From contig SUVT01000003.1 of assembly GCA_015061845.1 (NCBI GenBank), positions 1 to 64,000 of the forward strand: a DNA stretch of 64,000 nucleotides, read 5' to 3'. This stretch comes from Lentisphaerota bacterium. Lineage in GTDB: Bacteria > Verrucomicrobiota > Lentisphaeria > Victivallales > UBA1829. Positions 40,843 to 50,742 of this stretch are shown here, one piece after another (position 1 is the stretch's first letter; every line of letters starts with the position of its first letter). Under the pieces are notes generated by a model, which saw only the letters and a program-made list of their open reading frames with translations, was not told the DNA's origin and did not search any database. Position numbers and translations under genes: made by a program.

Positions 40843-42093
40843 TTATTTTGCTCCATTCCGGTAACTTTCTGAATTCAGAGCTTTGTTCATCATCCGGATG
40901 ATCATGATGAAAAGCAATACGGCTCCGATGGCTATCACTACCCATAAGAAATATTTATACAGATTGATCGCCGGGATTTTCGGAGCATAATCCGGGGATT
41001 CAACTTCTTCTCCCAATTCATAAATCTGCGGGGGAAGCCCGTATTGGTCAGCAAATTCTATATCATAAGGCATCATTTTATCATCTCCGCCATAATAAAT
41101 TTTAACATTCCCCTTTTCCGGCGGGATAAACATCAGGACTTTCTGTTTGATTTCCCACAGCAAATTGAGATTTTTCAAAGGTTCTTTGTTGGCATTATAA
41201 ATTCTGATAACATAGTAATCCCCCCGGATTTCCGGCAGTGGTATGCCCTTGGTGTCCTGAGTGAGATTCTGCGACGCAATACATTTTTCCTGTTCCTTTG
41301 TTTTGGAAAATACTTCCACATAACGTTCAAATTTCTTATCATCATTCTGTAAAAACAGCTCTGTGCATGGAATCCTGTTCGCATCAACAGTGATTTCTGT
41401 CAGTTGACCTTTGTTGAAACGGCTGATTTCCGGCAATGTTATATTTTTCACTTCCGGTTTCCCCGGCGTTTTTAAGGGGACTGCCTGATTGATTGCGATC
41501 CTTTTGAAAAATTCCTTTGCAGCAGATAACCGTTCCTGATCAGGTTCTGTCAGCGTAACTCTGACCCGTTGAGCTTTGACGGCAGGAAATTCCGTATAAA
41601 CTGTCCGGTCATCATGTTTTGACTGCTTGAGAAGAATATTCTTTTTCTCTGCGACTTTCTCACCTTTCGCATTGAAAAAATCCAATGAGATTTCCCGTCC
41701 CTGTTCGTTTTTCATTGCAGGGAAAGTTAATCTGGAAATATTGCCTTCCGGTGAAATTGAAAACTCTGCAGAAGCCGTTTTTCGGGGGATATCCAGCTTG
41801 AAGTCTGACATTGTACCGGAGTAAACGGCATAGAGATGCTTGTCATGAAGAGGAAAAACATTTTTTACAGCAAACGGGATATTCCGTCCTTCCTCGTCAA
41901 TGAGCCTGATGTTTGTATATTTATCATTTGTATTTTTATAGAGCTTATGATCAAGAGGGATCGCTGCGATTTTCTCCGGTGTCCCTACTAATTTTGCTGT
42001 TCGCATATACGGAAAATTCCTGAGATACATCGATCGTGCCGTCAGTGCGGCTGTCATTAAGAAAATGAATGTTGTAAAGATAATTTTTCTCAT
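40843..42093 (-). CDS. Secreted/membrane-anchored hypothetical protein (possibly DUF3999-like)
   Basis: Signal peptide MRKIIFTTFIFLMTAALTARS preceded by GAGGAGGG; C-terminal TM helix; start trimmed. Confidence 0.55.
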   Translation of the reverse strand: MRKIIFTTFIFLMTAALTARSMYLRNFPYMRTAKLVGTPEKIAAIPLDHKLYKNTNDKYTNIRLIDEEGRNIPFAVKNVFPLHDKHLYAVYSGTMSDFKLDIPRKTASAEFSISPEGNISRLTFPAMKNEQGREISLDFFNAKGEKVAEKKNILLKQSKHDDRTVYTEFPAVKAQRVRVTLTEPDQERLSAAKEFFKRIAINQAVPLKTPGKPEVKNITLPEISRFNKGQLTEITVDANRIPCTELFLQNDDKKFERYVEVFSKTKEQEKCIASQNLTQDTKGIPLPEIRGDYYVIRIYNANKEPLKNLNLLWEIKQKVLMFIPPEKGNVKIYYGGDDKMMPYDIEFADQYGLPPQIYELGEEVESPDYAPKIPAINLYKYFLWVVIAIGAVLLFIMIIRMMNKALNSESYRNGAK

Positions 42094-42228
42094 ATTCCCT
42101 CCTCGTAGATTCTGTAAAATTTTATTGGGGGGAAATCTGATTAAAGTTTTCAGACAAAATTTTTCTGAAAAAGTTTGATGAAACTGACTTATTTTTGTCT
42201 GTTCAGAAAGATTCATACTCTGTACAGC

Positions 42229-42256
42229 TTGACATTTGAATATTTTGTGCTAGATT
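42229..42256 (+). promoter_or_regulatory. Sigma70-like promoter
   Basis: TTGACA, 16 nt, TAGATT upstream of the 42347 CDS. Confidence 0.4.
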
Positions 42257-42346
42257 ATCAGGAGTTTTTCTTTGAAAAGGTAACTGAAATTGATTCATAA
42301 TGATAGAAAAATTCAGTGAATTTGCAAGGATTCTTGGAGAGAGTTT

Positions 42347-43462
42347 TTGAAAAAATCAGCCATAGCAGTAATTATACCGTCTTATGAGCCATCAGAGAAG
42401 CTGCCCACTCTGGTTGCTGCTTTGCGCCGTCAAATTTCCAATCCCATTGTTATTGTCAATGACGGCAGCAAACCTGAAAAATATCAATGTTATTTTGATC
42501 AGCTGGAATCAACTCCGGACGTGGTGATTCTGCGGCATAAAAGAAACCGTGGTAAGGGCAGGGCTCTGAAAACAGCATTTGCTTATTGTCTTCTGAAAGA
42601 GTTTTCCGGTGCTGTAACTGCCGATGAAGATGGACAGCATCTACCGGAGGATATCTGTCGCTGTGTTGCTGCATTGGAAGAAAATCCGGATTCTCTGATT
42701 CTGGGTGTCCGTTCCTTTCAGGAAAAGGGAGTTCCCGTTAGAAGCAAATTGGGAAATCTTCTGACCTGTCGTGTGTTCAAAATTCTGACCGGACAGACAT
42801 TGTCCGATACACAAACCGGTTTACGCGGACTTCCGGCATTCTTTATAGAAAAAATACAGAAAGTTTCCGGGGAACGGTTTGAGTATGAAACAAAAATGCT
42901 TTTGATCGCAAGCAGCTTGAATATTCCGTTCAAAGAAGTTGAAATTTCTACGATCTATGAAAAAGATAATACAACACATTTCAGACCGTTCAAGGATTCC
43001 TGGCTCATCTATATCACTCTGTTCGGAGAGTCGCTCCTTCAACTGTTCTACTTCTTCTCAAGCGGAATTATGTCGTTCCTGATCGATATTTCTGTCTTTA
43101 CCCTGTTTTATAAACTGATATTCCGGAAGATGGATCTTGAATATTTCAATATGTCTTTGCGGCTGTTGTTATCAATTGTTCTTGCCCGTTGTGTTTCAGC
43201 AACCGTGAACTATACGTTGAACCGGAATTTTGTTTTCAAGAACAAGGGGCTGGTCGATGCGAAATCTCTTTTGAAATTCTTCGGACTTGCCAGCTTTATG
43301 GTATTGCTATCGTACATTCTGACAGAAACGATGCTTGCTTTATTCAACAGTGAAAAAGCTGTGCTTACAAAAATTTGCGTTGATTCCTCTCTTGTCTGTG
43401 TGACATTCCTTATTCAGAAATTTTTCGTATTCAAGCCTTCGGGGAAATCAGGAAAAGTATGA
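42347..43462 (+). CDS. GT2 (dolichyl-phosphate mannosyltransferase-like) fused to GtrA-like membrane domain
   Basis: VNDGSKPEK, TADEDGQHLPED, DTQTGLRG; C-terminal four-TM region with CVSATVNYTLNRNFVF; TTG start. Confidence 0.85.
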   Translation: MKKSAIAVIIPSYEPSEKLPTLVAALRRQISNPIVIVNDGSKPEKYQCYFDQLESTPDVVILRHKRNRGKGRALKTAFAYCLLKEFSGAVTADEDGQHLPEDICRCVAALEENPDSLILGVRSFQEKGVPVRSKLGNLLTCRVFKILTGQTLSDTQTGLRGLPAFFIEKIQKVSGERFEYETKMLLIASSLNIPFKEVEISTIYEKDNTTHFRPFKDSWLIYITLFGESLLQLFYFFSSGIMSFLIDISVFTLFYKLIFRKMDLEYFNMSLRLLLSIVLARCVSATVNYTLNRNFVFKNKGLVDAKSLLKFFGLASFMVLLSYILTETMLALFNSEKAVLTKICVDSSLVCVTFLIQKFFVFKPSGKSGKV

Positions 43463-43475
43463 TTTAAAAAGAAAG

Positions 43476-43506
43476 AATCCCGGATCAGAAAATTCAACCC
43501 GGGATT
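43476..43506. terminator. Hairpin between convergent genes (terminator)
   Basis: aatcccgg...ccgggatt inverted repeat flanked by A-/T-rich sequence. Confidence 0.55.
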
Positions 43507-43523
43507 ACTCTCAGAACCGATTT

Positions 43524-43682
43524 TTATTCTTTGGAAAAGCTGTCTTTTCCAACGCCGCATTCGGGGCAAACCCAATCTTCGGGCAGATCTTCAAAAGCGG
43601 TTCCGGCGGCGATTCCGTTAGCAGGATCGCCGTTTGCGGGATCATAAACAAATCCGCAGACATCGCACACATACTTGTCCAT
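43524..43682 (-). CDS. rd: Rubredoxin
   Basis: Hand-translated, below ORF-track cutoff: [52 protein letters not shown], two CxxC knuckles. Confidence 0.95.
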   Translation of the reverse strand: MDKYVCDVCGFVYDPANGDPANGIAAGTAFEDLPEDWVCPECGVGKDSFSKE

Positions 43683-43719
43683 TTTCTATTCTCCTTATTG
43701 TTGAGGTAATATTTTTTTA

Positions 43720-44925
43720 TCAGAGATCCTTAATGGATTCCCCGATCTTGACTCCATACTCAAAACATGCTTCAAAATCTTCTTTGGAAGATGCAAATTT
43801 CAGCTTCAGCGGTTCAATGGTTTCACAATTCATAGCGTTCAACTGTTCCGTGATCTGAGCAACCGCTTCTCCACTCCATCCGAAAGATCCGAAAGCAGCA
43901 CCTTTCAGATTTTTCGGACGCAATCCGCGCAGATAACAGAGCGTATCCATAAGTGAGGGGAACGCCATGTTGTTCAGTGTCGGGGCCCCGATCACCAGTG
44001 CGCCGGCTTTCAGCATAGCTGTCGCAACATCGCTGCGGGAACGGTTGTGCATGTTGAAGACTTCAACAGCGGCGCCGGTGGAACGGATCCCATCGGCAAT
44101 GGATCTAGCCATCTTATCCGTTGCGCCCCACATGGTGTCGTAGCAGATAACTGCGCGGCGTTCCGGTTTCTGATCGGACCATTCACGGTATTTTTCCAGC
44201 GGGAAGGTCAGCAGAACTCCGCGCCAGATCGGACCGTGGTCGGGAGCGATCATGGCAATATCAAGGTTCAAAGAAGGAATGGAATCCAGCAGTTTGGAAA
44301 CCTGATTAGAGTAGAGCAGAAGAATGTTTGCATAGTAAGTCTTCATCTCCTGAAGCATAAGCTCCACCGGATTTTCATCTGCAAACAGTTTTTCTGTTGC
44401 CAGGTGCATTCCGAAACCATCCTGAGAGAACAGGATCTTTTCTCCGGAGAGATAGCAGATCATGCTGTCGGGCCAGTGAAGCATTTTCGTTTCCACAAAG
44501 GAAAGAGTCATGCCGTTTCCGATCTCAATGGAATCACCGGTCTTGACCGCCGTAAGTTTGTCTCCGATCCCGAACTGATCGTTGAGGATACGGACACCGG
44601 CGACGGATGCGTAGATTTTTTCCGGCTGGATTTCGCGGATGACATCCGGCAAAGCTCCGGAGTGGTCAGGTTCCGCATGATTGGAAATGATCGTCCGGAT
44701 TTTTTCAGGGGATCCGATCACAGAACTGATTCTGGCATACATTTCATCTTTGAAAGGAGCTTTCACTGTGTCGATCAAAACAGGATTTTCCCCTTCGATC
44801 AGGTATGCGTTATAAGTTGTTCCGCTGTGAGTGGTATAACCGTGAAACTCTTTCAAGCTCCAGTCGATCGCTCCGACCCACCACACTTTTTCAGAAATCC
44901 GAACTGCTCTGAATCCCATTTTCAA
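43720..44925 (-). CDS. fprA: Flavodiiron protein (A-type flavoprotein, rubredoxin:O2 oxidoreductase)
   Basis: SNHAEPDHSGALPDV diiron ligands, LHWPDSM, YDTMWGATDKMA flavodoxin motif. Confidence 0.93.
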   Translation of the reverse strand: MKMGFRAVRISEKVWWVGAIDWSLKEFHGYTTHSGTTYNAYLIEGENPVLIDTVKAPFKDEMYARISSVIGSPEKIRTIISNHAEPDHSGALPDVIREIQPEKIYASVAGVRILNDQFGIGDKLTAVKTGDSIEIGNGMTLSFVETKMLHWPDSMICYLSGEKILFSQDGFGMHLATEKLFADENPVELMLQEMKTYYANILLLYSNQVSKLLDSIPSLNLDIAMIAPDHGPIWRGVLLTFPLEKYREWSDQKPERRAVICYDTMWGATDKMARSIADGIRSTGAAVEVFNMHNRSRSDVATAMLKAGALVIGAPTLNNMAFPSLMDTLCYLRGLRPKNLKGAAFGSFGWSGEAVAQITEQLNAMNCETIEPLKLKFASSKEDFEACFEYGVKIGESIKDL

Positions 44926-44930
44926 TCCTC

Positions 44931-45323
44931 TTACTCTTTATGTTCGTACACCCATAATCCGTGAACATTGCAGTATTCCCGCAAGATCACGCCGGGTTTG
45001 AAAGACATCGGAAAAACTGCCTCGGGGCGTTCTCCGGCTCTCAAATACTTTCTGACTCTCATGTCTCCGTCGATCATCTCTATCCAGAGAATCCGGTGTT
45101 CTTCCGTCATTGGGTGAAGCGTCGAACCGACAGTCACTTTCGTCTCCCATTTGGAAAAAACTTCCCCGACCGGCACATGCTTTTCTTTTGTTTGATCAGC
45201 TGTTTGCGGATTCTCCTCCTGCATCGGCTGACCGCAGCACACAAAACCTTCGTAGCATTGACATTCGACGATGACTTCAATCACTGCCCCGCAGATTCCG
45301 CATTTCAAAATTTTCTCTTTCAT
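44931..45323 (-). CDS. dfx: Desulfoferrodoxin (superoxide reductase, 2Fe-SOR)
   Basis: CGICG...CCGQPM center I; KHVPV, HPMTEEHRILW, YCNVHGLW center II ligands. Confidence 0.95.
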   Translation of the reverse strand: MKEKILKCGICGAVIEVIVECQCYEGFVCCGQPMQEENPQTADQTKEKHVPVGEVFSKWETKVTVGSTLHPMTEEHRILWIEMIDGDMRVRKYLRAGERPEAVFPMSFKPGVILREYCNVHGLWVYEHKE

Positions 45324-45486
45324 AAATCCCCTCCTCTCTGTTACGGGTTTCAGTCACTTTGACAACTTCCGTGATCTGAATGTTCTCAACCGGACTTCAA
45401 GCAGGGATCTACTTTGAAAATATAATCACTTTTTGAAAAAATGCAAGGCAGTCTGAAGAAAAATCAAGCGTGTTCCAGCAGAAAAA

Positions 45487-47310
45487 TCAGAGTTTTTCGA
45501 TAGAAACCTGTACTCTCAAGCCGCTGCTTCCTTCTGCAACGAAGGTTTCATAATGACCATTCCGGTTCCGGGCAGGGCGATCCAACGCAATAATTGTTCC
45601 GTCAAGCACAGTGTAACGGCAGACATAACCCTCAAATTCCACTTCCAGAACACCCTCTTTCAGTGTGATTTTGCTGTAATCTTTCCCGTTGAACTTGAAC
45701 GCAGGGAGCAGAAGACGGACAGTTTCACTCCCGGAAACTTTGATGCTCAGACCGTCCCGGTCAAGTGTATACCAGGCTCTGAGCTTTTGTCCGGCAGGGA
45801 AGTTGTATTCCACTTCAGCACCTGCAGTTTCACCTTTTGCAAAGTGATTTTTGATTGTGTGAACAACATCCTTTTCCACGGCATAGTGCCACTTTCCGTT
45901 GACCTCCACCCCGGGCGCGATGGCAAGACGGGCAGAATCTTTCATGTCAAGAATATAGGCGTACATTTCCGGACAGGGAACGGTGAGACACAGTTCGGAG
46001 GGCGCACCCTTTTTGTGAAGACGACCCAGCCCGCTACAGTCGTAATCATAGTCGGCACGGTAATCATATTCCGCAAAATAATCTCCTGCACGGAGGAACA
46101 GTTTGTGGAAGTAATCGGATGTCTTCCAGCTCATTCCAGTCTTGTCGTCAAGTTCAATCGGTTCAATGGATTCATCACAGAGACGGTAGGCTGCATAGAG
46201 AAATGATGCCGTTGTGATCATGTATTTGTCAAAATAGGCATAATTTTCACAGCCGTATTTTGATTCGATGGGAAAACGGTTTTTGATGTGGGAGATGGGC
46301 TTTTTATTGAGCCAGAAAGCGATGTTTTTCAATGCTCTGACAGCAAGCATCCTGTACTGTCCGGCTGTCTTCAAATCACCTTTCTTCGCATAGTAGTTTG
46401 CATAACATTCCATCATGATTGCCACATGCGCTTCGTTGTGGAGGAACTGGTTGCTCCGTCCGCCGTAGGGCATTTCTCCGGTGACAGAGATCATCTTCCA
46501 TGTATATTCTGCCCCCTGATCCAGCGCATCCTGCCAAACTTTCTGATATTTTCCCTTGTAGCCCTCATGAAGAAGAACTGCAAACAAACCCCGGGTCACG
46601 AAATCGTAAACCATAGGTTCATGAGGATCCCGGTACATCTTGTTTTCATCCAGATGCCGCAGCTGGGAATATGCCTGCAAATCAATAAAGTCGGAATATT
46701 TATCTGAAAGTCCGGCTTTCTGACGCATAAATTCACTGAGCATGGTGAACGCCGCCCAGTTGTAGACCACATGATCCATATCTTTGGCATATACATTATA
46801 ACAGGTATAAGGATCGATGGTCTTCAAGAGATCCTTCCATTCCTGAATTTTTTCAGCCGGAACCTGATTGCTGTTTTCCAGTTCCTGAATACAGAAAATG
46901 ATTTCTTTCACGGAGAAGTCGTTTGCGGCTTTGACTTTCGGGATCTGCTGACAGCAGAAGTCCATCATCTCAATAAAGCGCGGTTTCAGGTCCAGACGTT
47001 TGTTGTGAGCGATCAGAATCCCGATGTTTGCAGTCAGACGGGGAAATCCATGCTCGGTCAAACCATCTTTTTTTACCTGCTTGAAGTAACGGTCAATGTG
47101 CTCCGTGGTATACGCAGAAAGGGTTGTTTCCATCAAATCGAGATAGTACGCTTTTTTCATAGCTTTGTCCTTTTTTGTATTTGTTGCTGAAACAATAGTT
47201 GTTTTTACCGTGGTGCAAGCTGAAAGAAATAATAATGTCAGAGATGCCAAAAGCACCCTCTTGAAATATTTTGATTTATGAACTGTCATGGAAACCTCCT
47301 TATGAATCAT
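45487..47310 (-). CDS. Lipoprotein, probable alpha/alpha-toroid polysaccharide-active enzyme (glycosidase/lyase-like)
   Basis: Lipobox LLFLSACTT; MPYGGRSNQFLHNEAHVAIMMECYANYY helical region then beta-rich C-terminus. Confidence 0.5.
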   Translation of the reverse strand: MIHKEVSMTVHKSKYFKRVLLASLTLLFLSACTTVKTTIVSATNTKKDKAMKKAYYLDLMETTLSAYTTEHIDRYFKQVKKDGLTEHGFPRLTANIGILIAHNKRLDLKPRFIEMMDFCCQQIPKVKAANDFSVKEIIFCIQELENSNQVPAEKIQEWKDLLKTIDPYTCYNVYAKDMDHVVYNWAAFTMLSEFMRQKAGLSDKYSDFIDLQAYSQLRHLDENKMYRDPHEPMVYDFVTRGLFAVLLHEGYKGKYQKVWQDALDQGAEYTWKMISVTGEMPYGGRSNQFLHNEAHVAIMMECYANYYAKKGDLKTAGQYRMLAVRALKNIAFWLNKKPISHIKNRFPIESKYGCENYAYFDKYMITTASFLYAAYRLCDESIEPIELDDKTGMSWKTSDYFHKLFLRAGDYFAEYDYRADYDYDCSGLGRLHKKGAPSELCLTVPCPEMYAYILDMKDSARLAIAPGVEVNGKWHYAVEKDVVHTIKNHFAKGETAGAEVEYNFPAGQKLRAWYTLDRDGLSIKVSGSETVRLLLPAFKFNGKDYSKITLKEGVLEVEFEGYVCRYTVLDGTIIALDRPARNRNGHYETFVAEGSSGLRVQVSIEKL

Positions 47311-47633
47311 GAATTCTGGTCAACTTCCTGTTGAAGAATCGTAATAGCCTGAACCTGGTTGATTCCACAGACTTCCACGACTTTGTCCCGTGATGTCTGT
47401 CCGGAATGAAGAGAGACTGAGGATTTTGATAAATCAAGAATATCCGCCAGAAAAGCACAGAGTGCCGCATTTGCTTTGCCATCAACAGGTGGCGTGTTCA
47501 GCGACACTTTTACTGCATTCCCGTGCATTCCACGGATCCCCTGTTTGGAGGCTCTTGGCTGAACCCGGCAGGCGATCCGCACAATACCGGGTTCAATTTG
47601 TGTAACTGCTGATTCTACAGATTCAGTCATCAC
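47307..47633 (-). CDS. DUF167/YggU family protein
   Basis: RVQPRASKQGIRG...VKVSLNTPPVDGKANAALCAFLADIL. Confidence 0.9.
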   Translation of the reverse strand: MMTESVESAVTQIEPGIVRIACRVQPRASKQGIRGMHGNAVKVSLNTPPVDGKANAALCAFLADILDLSKSSVSLHSGQTSRDKVVEVCGINQVQAITILQQEVDQNS

Positions 47634-49765
47634 ACACTTTCCGGTGGAATCGGTTCTGTTTGAGTCGGAACTGTTTCTTCTGCAGGAATTTCTTTGATGA
47701 AATCCTGTTTGGGCTGAGGAAGTCCGAGAAGTTCATAAACCTGAACGGCATCCAGCGTTTCTTTTTCCAGAAGAGCTTCTGCCAGTTTATCAAGCATGTC
47801 CCGGTGTTCCGTCAGGATCTGTCTTGCAGAATCCATGGCGTCATCCACCAGTTTCTTGATCTCAAGGTCAATGATCCGGGCAGTTTCTTCGCTGTAAGCC
47901 TCACTGCGGGTGATATCACGTCCAAGATAAATATGATCGGAGCGTTCGCCGTACTGGATCGGACCGAGTTTGTCACTCATACCGAAAGAGCAAACCATTG
48001 CACGGGCAACTTTGGTGGCATGGGAGATATCAGCAGATGCACCGCTTGTGATATCTGTGAAGACGATCTCTTCTGCGGCACGTCCACCCATGTCGACTTT
48101 CATAAGATCTTTCATTTCCAGCATACTCTGGGAGTAACGGTCCTCTTCCGGAACCATCATGGTAAGTCCGAGAGCCTGACCGCGCGGAATGATCGTAACT
48201 TTATGCAGCGGAACAGAGTGTTCGCAGAAAATATTGACGATGGTGTGTCCGGCTTCATGCCATGCAGTGAGACGGCGTTCCCGTTCGGGGATCCGGCGGC
48301 TCTTGCGCTCTCTGCCGAAACAGACTTTGTCGCGGGCTTCTTCCAGATCGTGCTGGTCGGCTGCCTGTTTATTGTAACGGGCTGCAAGAAGTGCCGCTTC
48401 GTTGATCAGGTTTGCCAGGTCGGCACCGGAGAATCCGGAGGTGGAACGGGCAACAGAATCCAAGTCAACATCCGGCGCAAGTTTGATATTCTTTGCGTGA
48501 ACGTCAAGGATCTTGCGGCGTCCGGCAATATCGGGATAATCAATAACGATCTGACGGTCAAAACGACCTGGGCGGAGCAGGGCAGGGTCAAGGACATCTG
48601 CACGGTTTGTTGCAGCAAGAACGATCACACCTTCCTGAGTTTCCAGACCATCCATCTCAACAAGCATAGCGTTGAGTGTCTGTTCACGTTCATCGTGACC
48701 GCCGCCGATCCCGGAGAAACGGGAACGTCCGACAGCATCGATTTCGTCAATAAAGATCACACAGGGAGCATGTTTTCTTGCCTGATCGAACATGTCACGG
48801 ACACGGCTTGCACCGACACCCACGAACATTTCCACGAAGTCGGATCCGCTGATTGCGAAGAAAGCAACCCCTGCTTCCCCGGCAACGGCTTTTGCCATCA
48901 GGGTCTTACCAGTTCCCGGAGGTCCGGTGAGAAGTGCGCCGCGGGGAATCTTGCCTCCGAGAAGTTTGAACTTCAGAGGATCTTTCAGGTATTCCACGAT
49001 TTCTTTGGTTTCTTCTTTTGCTTCATCACAGCCTGCAACATCATCAAACGTTTTACTGTTTTCATTGGGAAGGATCATTCTGGCTCTGGATTTTCCGAAT
49101 TCAGAAGCTCCTTTTCCAGCCATCCGCATCTGACGGGCAAAGAGGAAGTAGATCAGTCCGATGATGACGATGCCGATCAATACGTTTCCGAGCAGAGATT
49201 TCCACCAGGAATCACGTTCAAGGATGATAACGTCAACATTCTTCAAACCTTCCATGACTGCAGGGGTTTTGATGACCCGTGTTCGGTAGTAGTTCTTTTG
49301 TTTTTTCAGTTCATCGGGGGTATCTTCTGTTTTTGATTCCCCGGAAAGGTCTGTTGTTCCGCTGGATTTCTCAGCTTTTGCGGTCTCTTTTTCAGCCTTT
49401 TCTTCCTTTGAAGATTTATCCTTTGCAGCATCAGCGTTAGCCTTTTCTTCCGGCTTTGCCTTTGCTTCTTCTTTCTTCACGGGTTCTGCATTTTTTCTTT
49501 CATATGTCCCTTCGATTTGAAGGACATCCTCGGTTTCCGGAAGAACCGTTGCTGTCGTGATCCATCCATTTCTCAAATATCTTTCAAAATCTGTTTGTGA
49601 CAGTTCTTTGGTATCACTGAGAGACGGAGTGAATTTATAGATAAAAAGGGTTACGATCATTACGAGAACGAGCAGCCAGATGAATACAGCTGCGGGCGGT
49701 CTCTTTGATGGTGTTCCGTTTGGGGAAAACTTGTTGCCTGAGGGCTTTTTGTTCAAATCGCTCAT
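47630..49765 (-). CDS. ftsH: ATP-dependent zinc metalloprotease FtsH
   Basis: [21 protein letters not shown] region, HEAGH zinc motif. Confidence 0.97.
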   Translation of the reverse strand: MSDLNKKPSGNKFSPNGTPSKRPPAAVFIWLLVLVMIVTLFIYKFTPSLSDTKELSQTDFERYLRNGWITTATVLPETEDVLQIEGTYERKNAEPVKKEEAKAKPEEKANADAAKDKSSKEEKAEKETAKAEKSSGTTDLSGESKTEDTPDELKKQKNYYRTRVIKTPAVMEGLKNVDVIILERDSWWKSLLGNVLIGIVIIGLIYFLFARQMRMAGKGASEFGKSRARMILPNENSKTFDDVAGCDEAKEETKEIVEYLKDPLKFKLLGGKIPRGALLTGPPGTGKTLMAKAVAGEAGVAFFAISGSDFVEMFVGVGASRVRDMFDQARKHAPCVIFIDEIDAVGRSRFSGIGGGHDEREQTLNAMLVEMDGLETQEGVIVLAATNRADVLDPALLRPGRFDRQIVIDYPDIAGRRKILDVHAKNIKLAPDVDLDSVARSTSGFSGADLANLINEAALLAARYNKQAADQHDLEEARDKVCFGRERKSRRIPERERRLTAWHEAGHTIVNIFCEHSVPLHKVTIIPRGQALGLTMMVPEEDRYSQSMLEMKDLMKVDMGGRAAEEIVFTDITSGASADISHATKVARAMVCSFGMSDKLGPIQYGERSDHIYLGRDITRSEAYSEETARIIDLEIKKLVDDAMDSARQILTEHRDMLDKLAEALLEKETLDAVQVYELLGLPQPKQDFIKEIPAEETVPTQTEPIPPESV

Positions 49766-49826
49766 ATACTTTCAATATCCTTTTTCCGGCTGCAGCCGGA
49801 GTCGGGAGGTCTTTCTCTGTTTGTGG

Positions 49827-50333
49827 TTAATTACCCTTCTGGAAAAGGAACCCGCCAAGTGCAAGAACTGCAATCAAAAGGATTGCGATCACCGCAATCA
49901 GAATGAAACGTTCTTTTCTGTCGGACGGAGACGACTGCTCCGGAGCTGTTCCGAGATTCACGGTATCGGGGTCGATGTCTGTAATCGTGATACCGGTCGT
50001 TGTTCTCTGTGTGGTTGTGGAACGGGAACCTTCCTTACTGTCAGCATCGAAGAGAACTTCAATTCCGCCGAACTGGATGATATCGCTGTTCATAAGCACC
50101 TGTTCGGTGATCATCTTATCATTGACACGGGTTCCGTTTGTAGAATTATTATCGCGGACAATGAAAGAATCTCCCTTGCGGATGATATCGCAATGGTAAG
50201 AAGAGAGAGAGGGATCTTTGATACAAATATCTCTTTCTTCAGATCTTCCAACGGTATACATATCGTTGGTAAGCTCAAACTGTTTCCCTCTGAATTGAGA
50301 AGAAAGTACGATCAATTTTGGTGTGCCTGCCAT
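49827..50333 (-). CDS. FHA-domain protein with C-terminal transmembrane anchor
   Basis: YTVGRSEERDICIKDPSLSSYHCDI...DNNSTNGTRVN; C-terminal LIAVIAILLIAVLALGGFLF. Confidence 0.9.
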   Translation of the reverse strand: MAGTPKLIVLSSQFRGKQFELTNDMYTVGRSEERDICIKDPSLSSYHCDIIRKGDSFIVRDNNSTNGTRVNDKMITEQVLMNSDIIQFGGIEVLFDADSKEGSRSTTTQRTTTGITITDIDPDTVNLGTAPEQSSPSDRKERFILIAVIAILLIAVLALGGFLFQKGN

Positions 50334-50499
50334 AAGATCAACTCCTTAAACATGATTGCAAGCCAGGTCCCGGAAGACTCTGAATGCTATTTTTTTTCTT
50401 GAACTATAAATATCATCCGGAAAGATATCACAAATCTTGAAAAATTCAACACCGGAAACTATAAAAGTATAAAAAAATTACAGTTTTTTCAATTTTTTT

Positions 50500-50590
50500 C
50501 ACAGATATCCCATAATTTTTCAAAAATCAATTTTCTCCCGTTCAAACATGGAGAAAACACCTGTTTTTTTTAAAATATGGGATATCTGTG
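50500..50590. repeat. 91-nt nested inverted repeat (15-bp perfect outer arms, 8-bp inner arms)
   Basis: cacagatatcccata (50500-50514) vs tatgggatatctgtg (50576-50590); inner ttttctcc (50531-50538) vs ggagaaaa (50550-50557). Confidence 0.8.
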
Positions 50591-50742
50591 TAAAGAATTT
50601 GATAAAAATTACCAAAAAATTTCAAAGTCGGCTTGACTTTAAGCAAACCATCTCAAAAGTTTTTCCCTTCTTCCCCGATTACAAATCAACCTTTATCAGG
50701 TACCTGTTGCCTGAAATTTTTAACGATTTAGAATAACAGGGA

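Noticed and set aside
47660-49336. 558-aa plus-strand ORF
   Set aside because: Codon-aligned antisense of ftsH.
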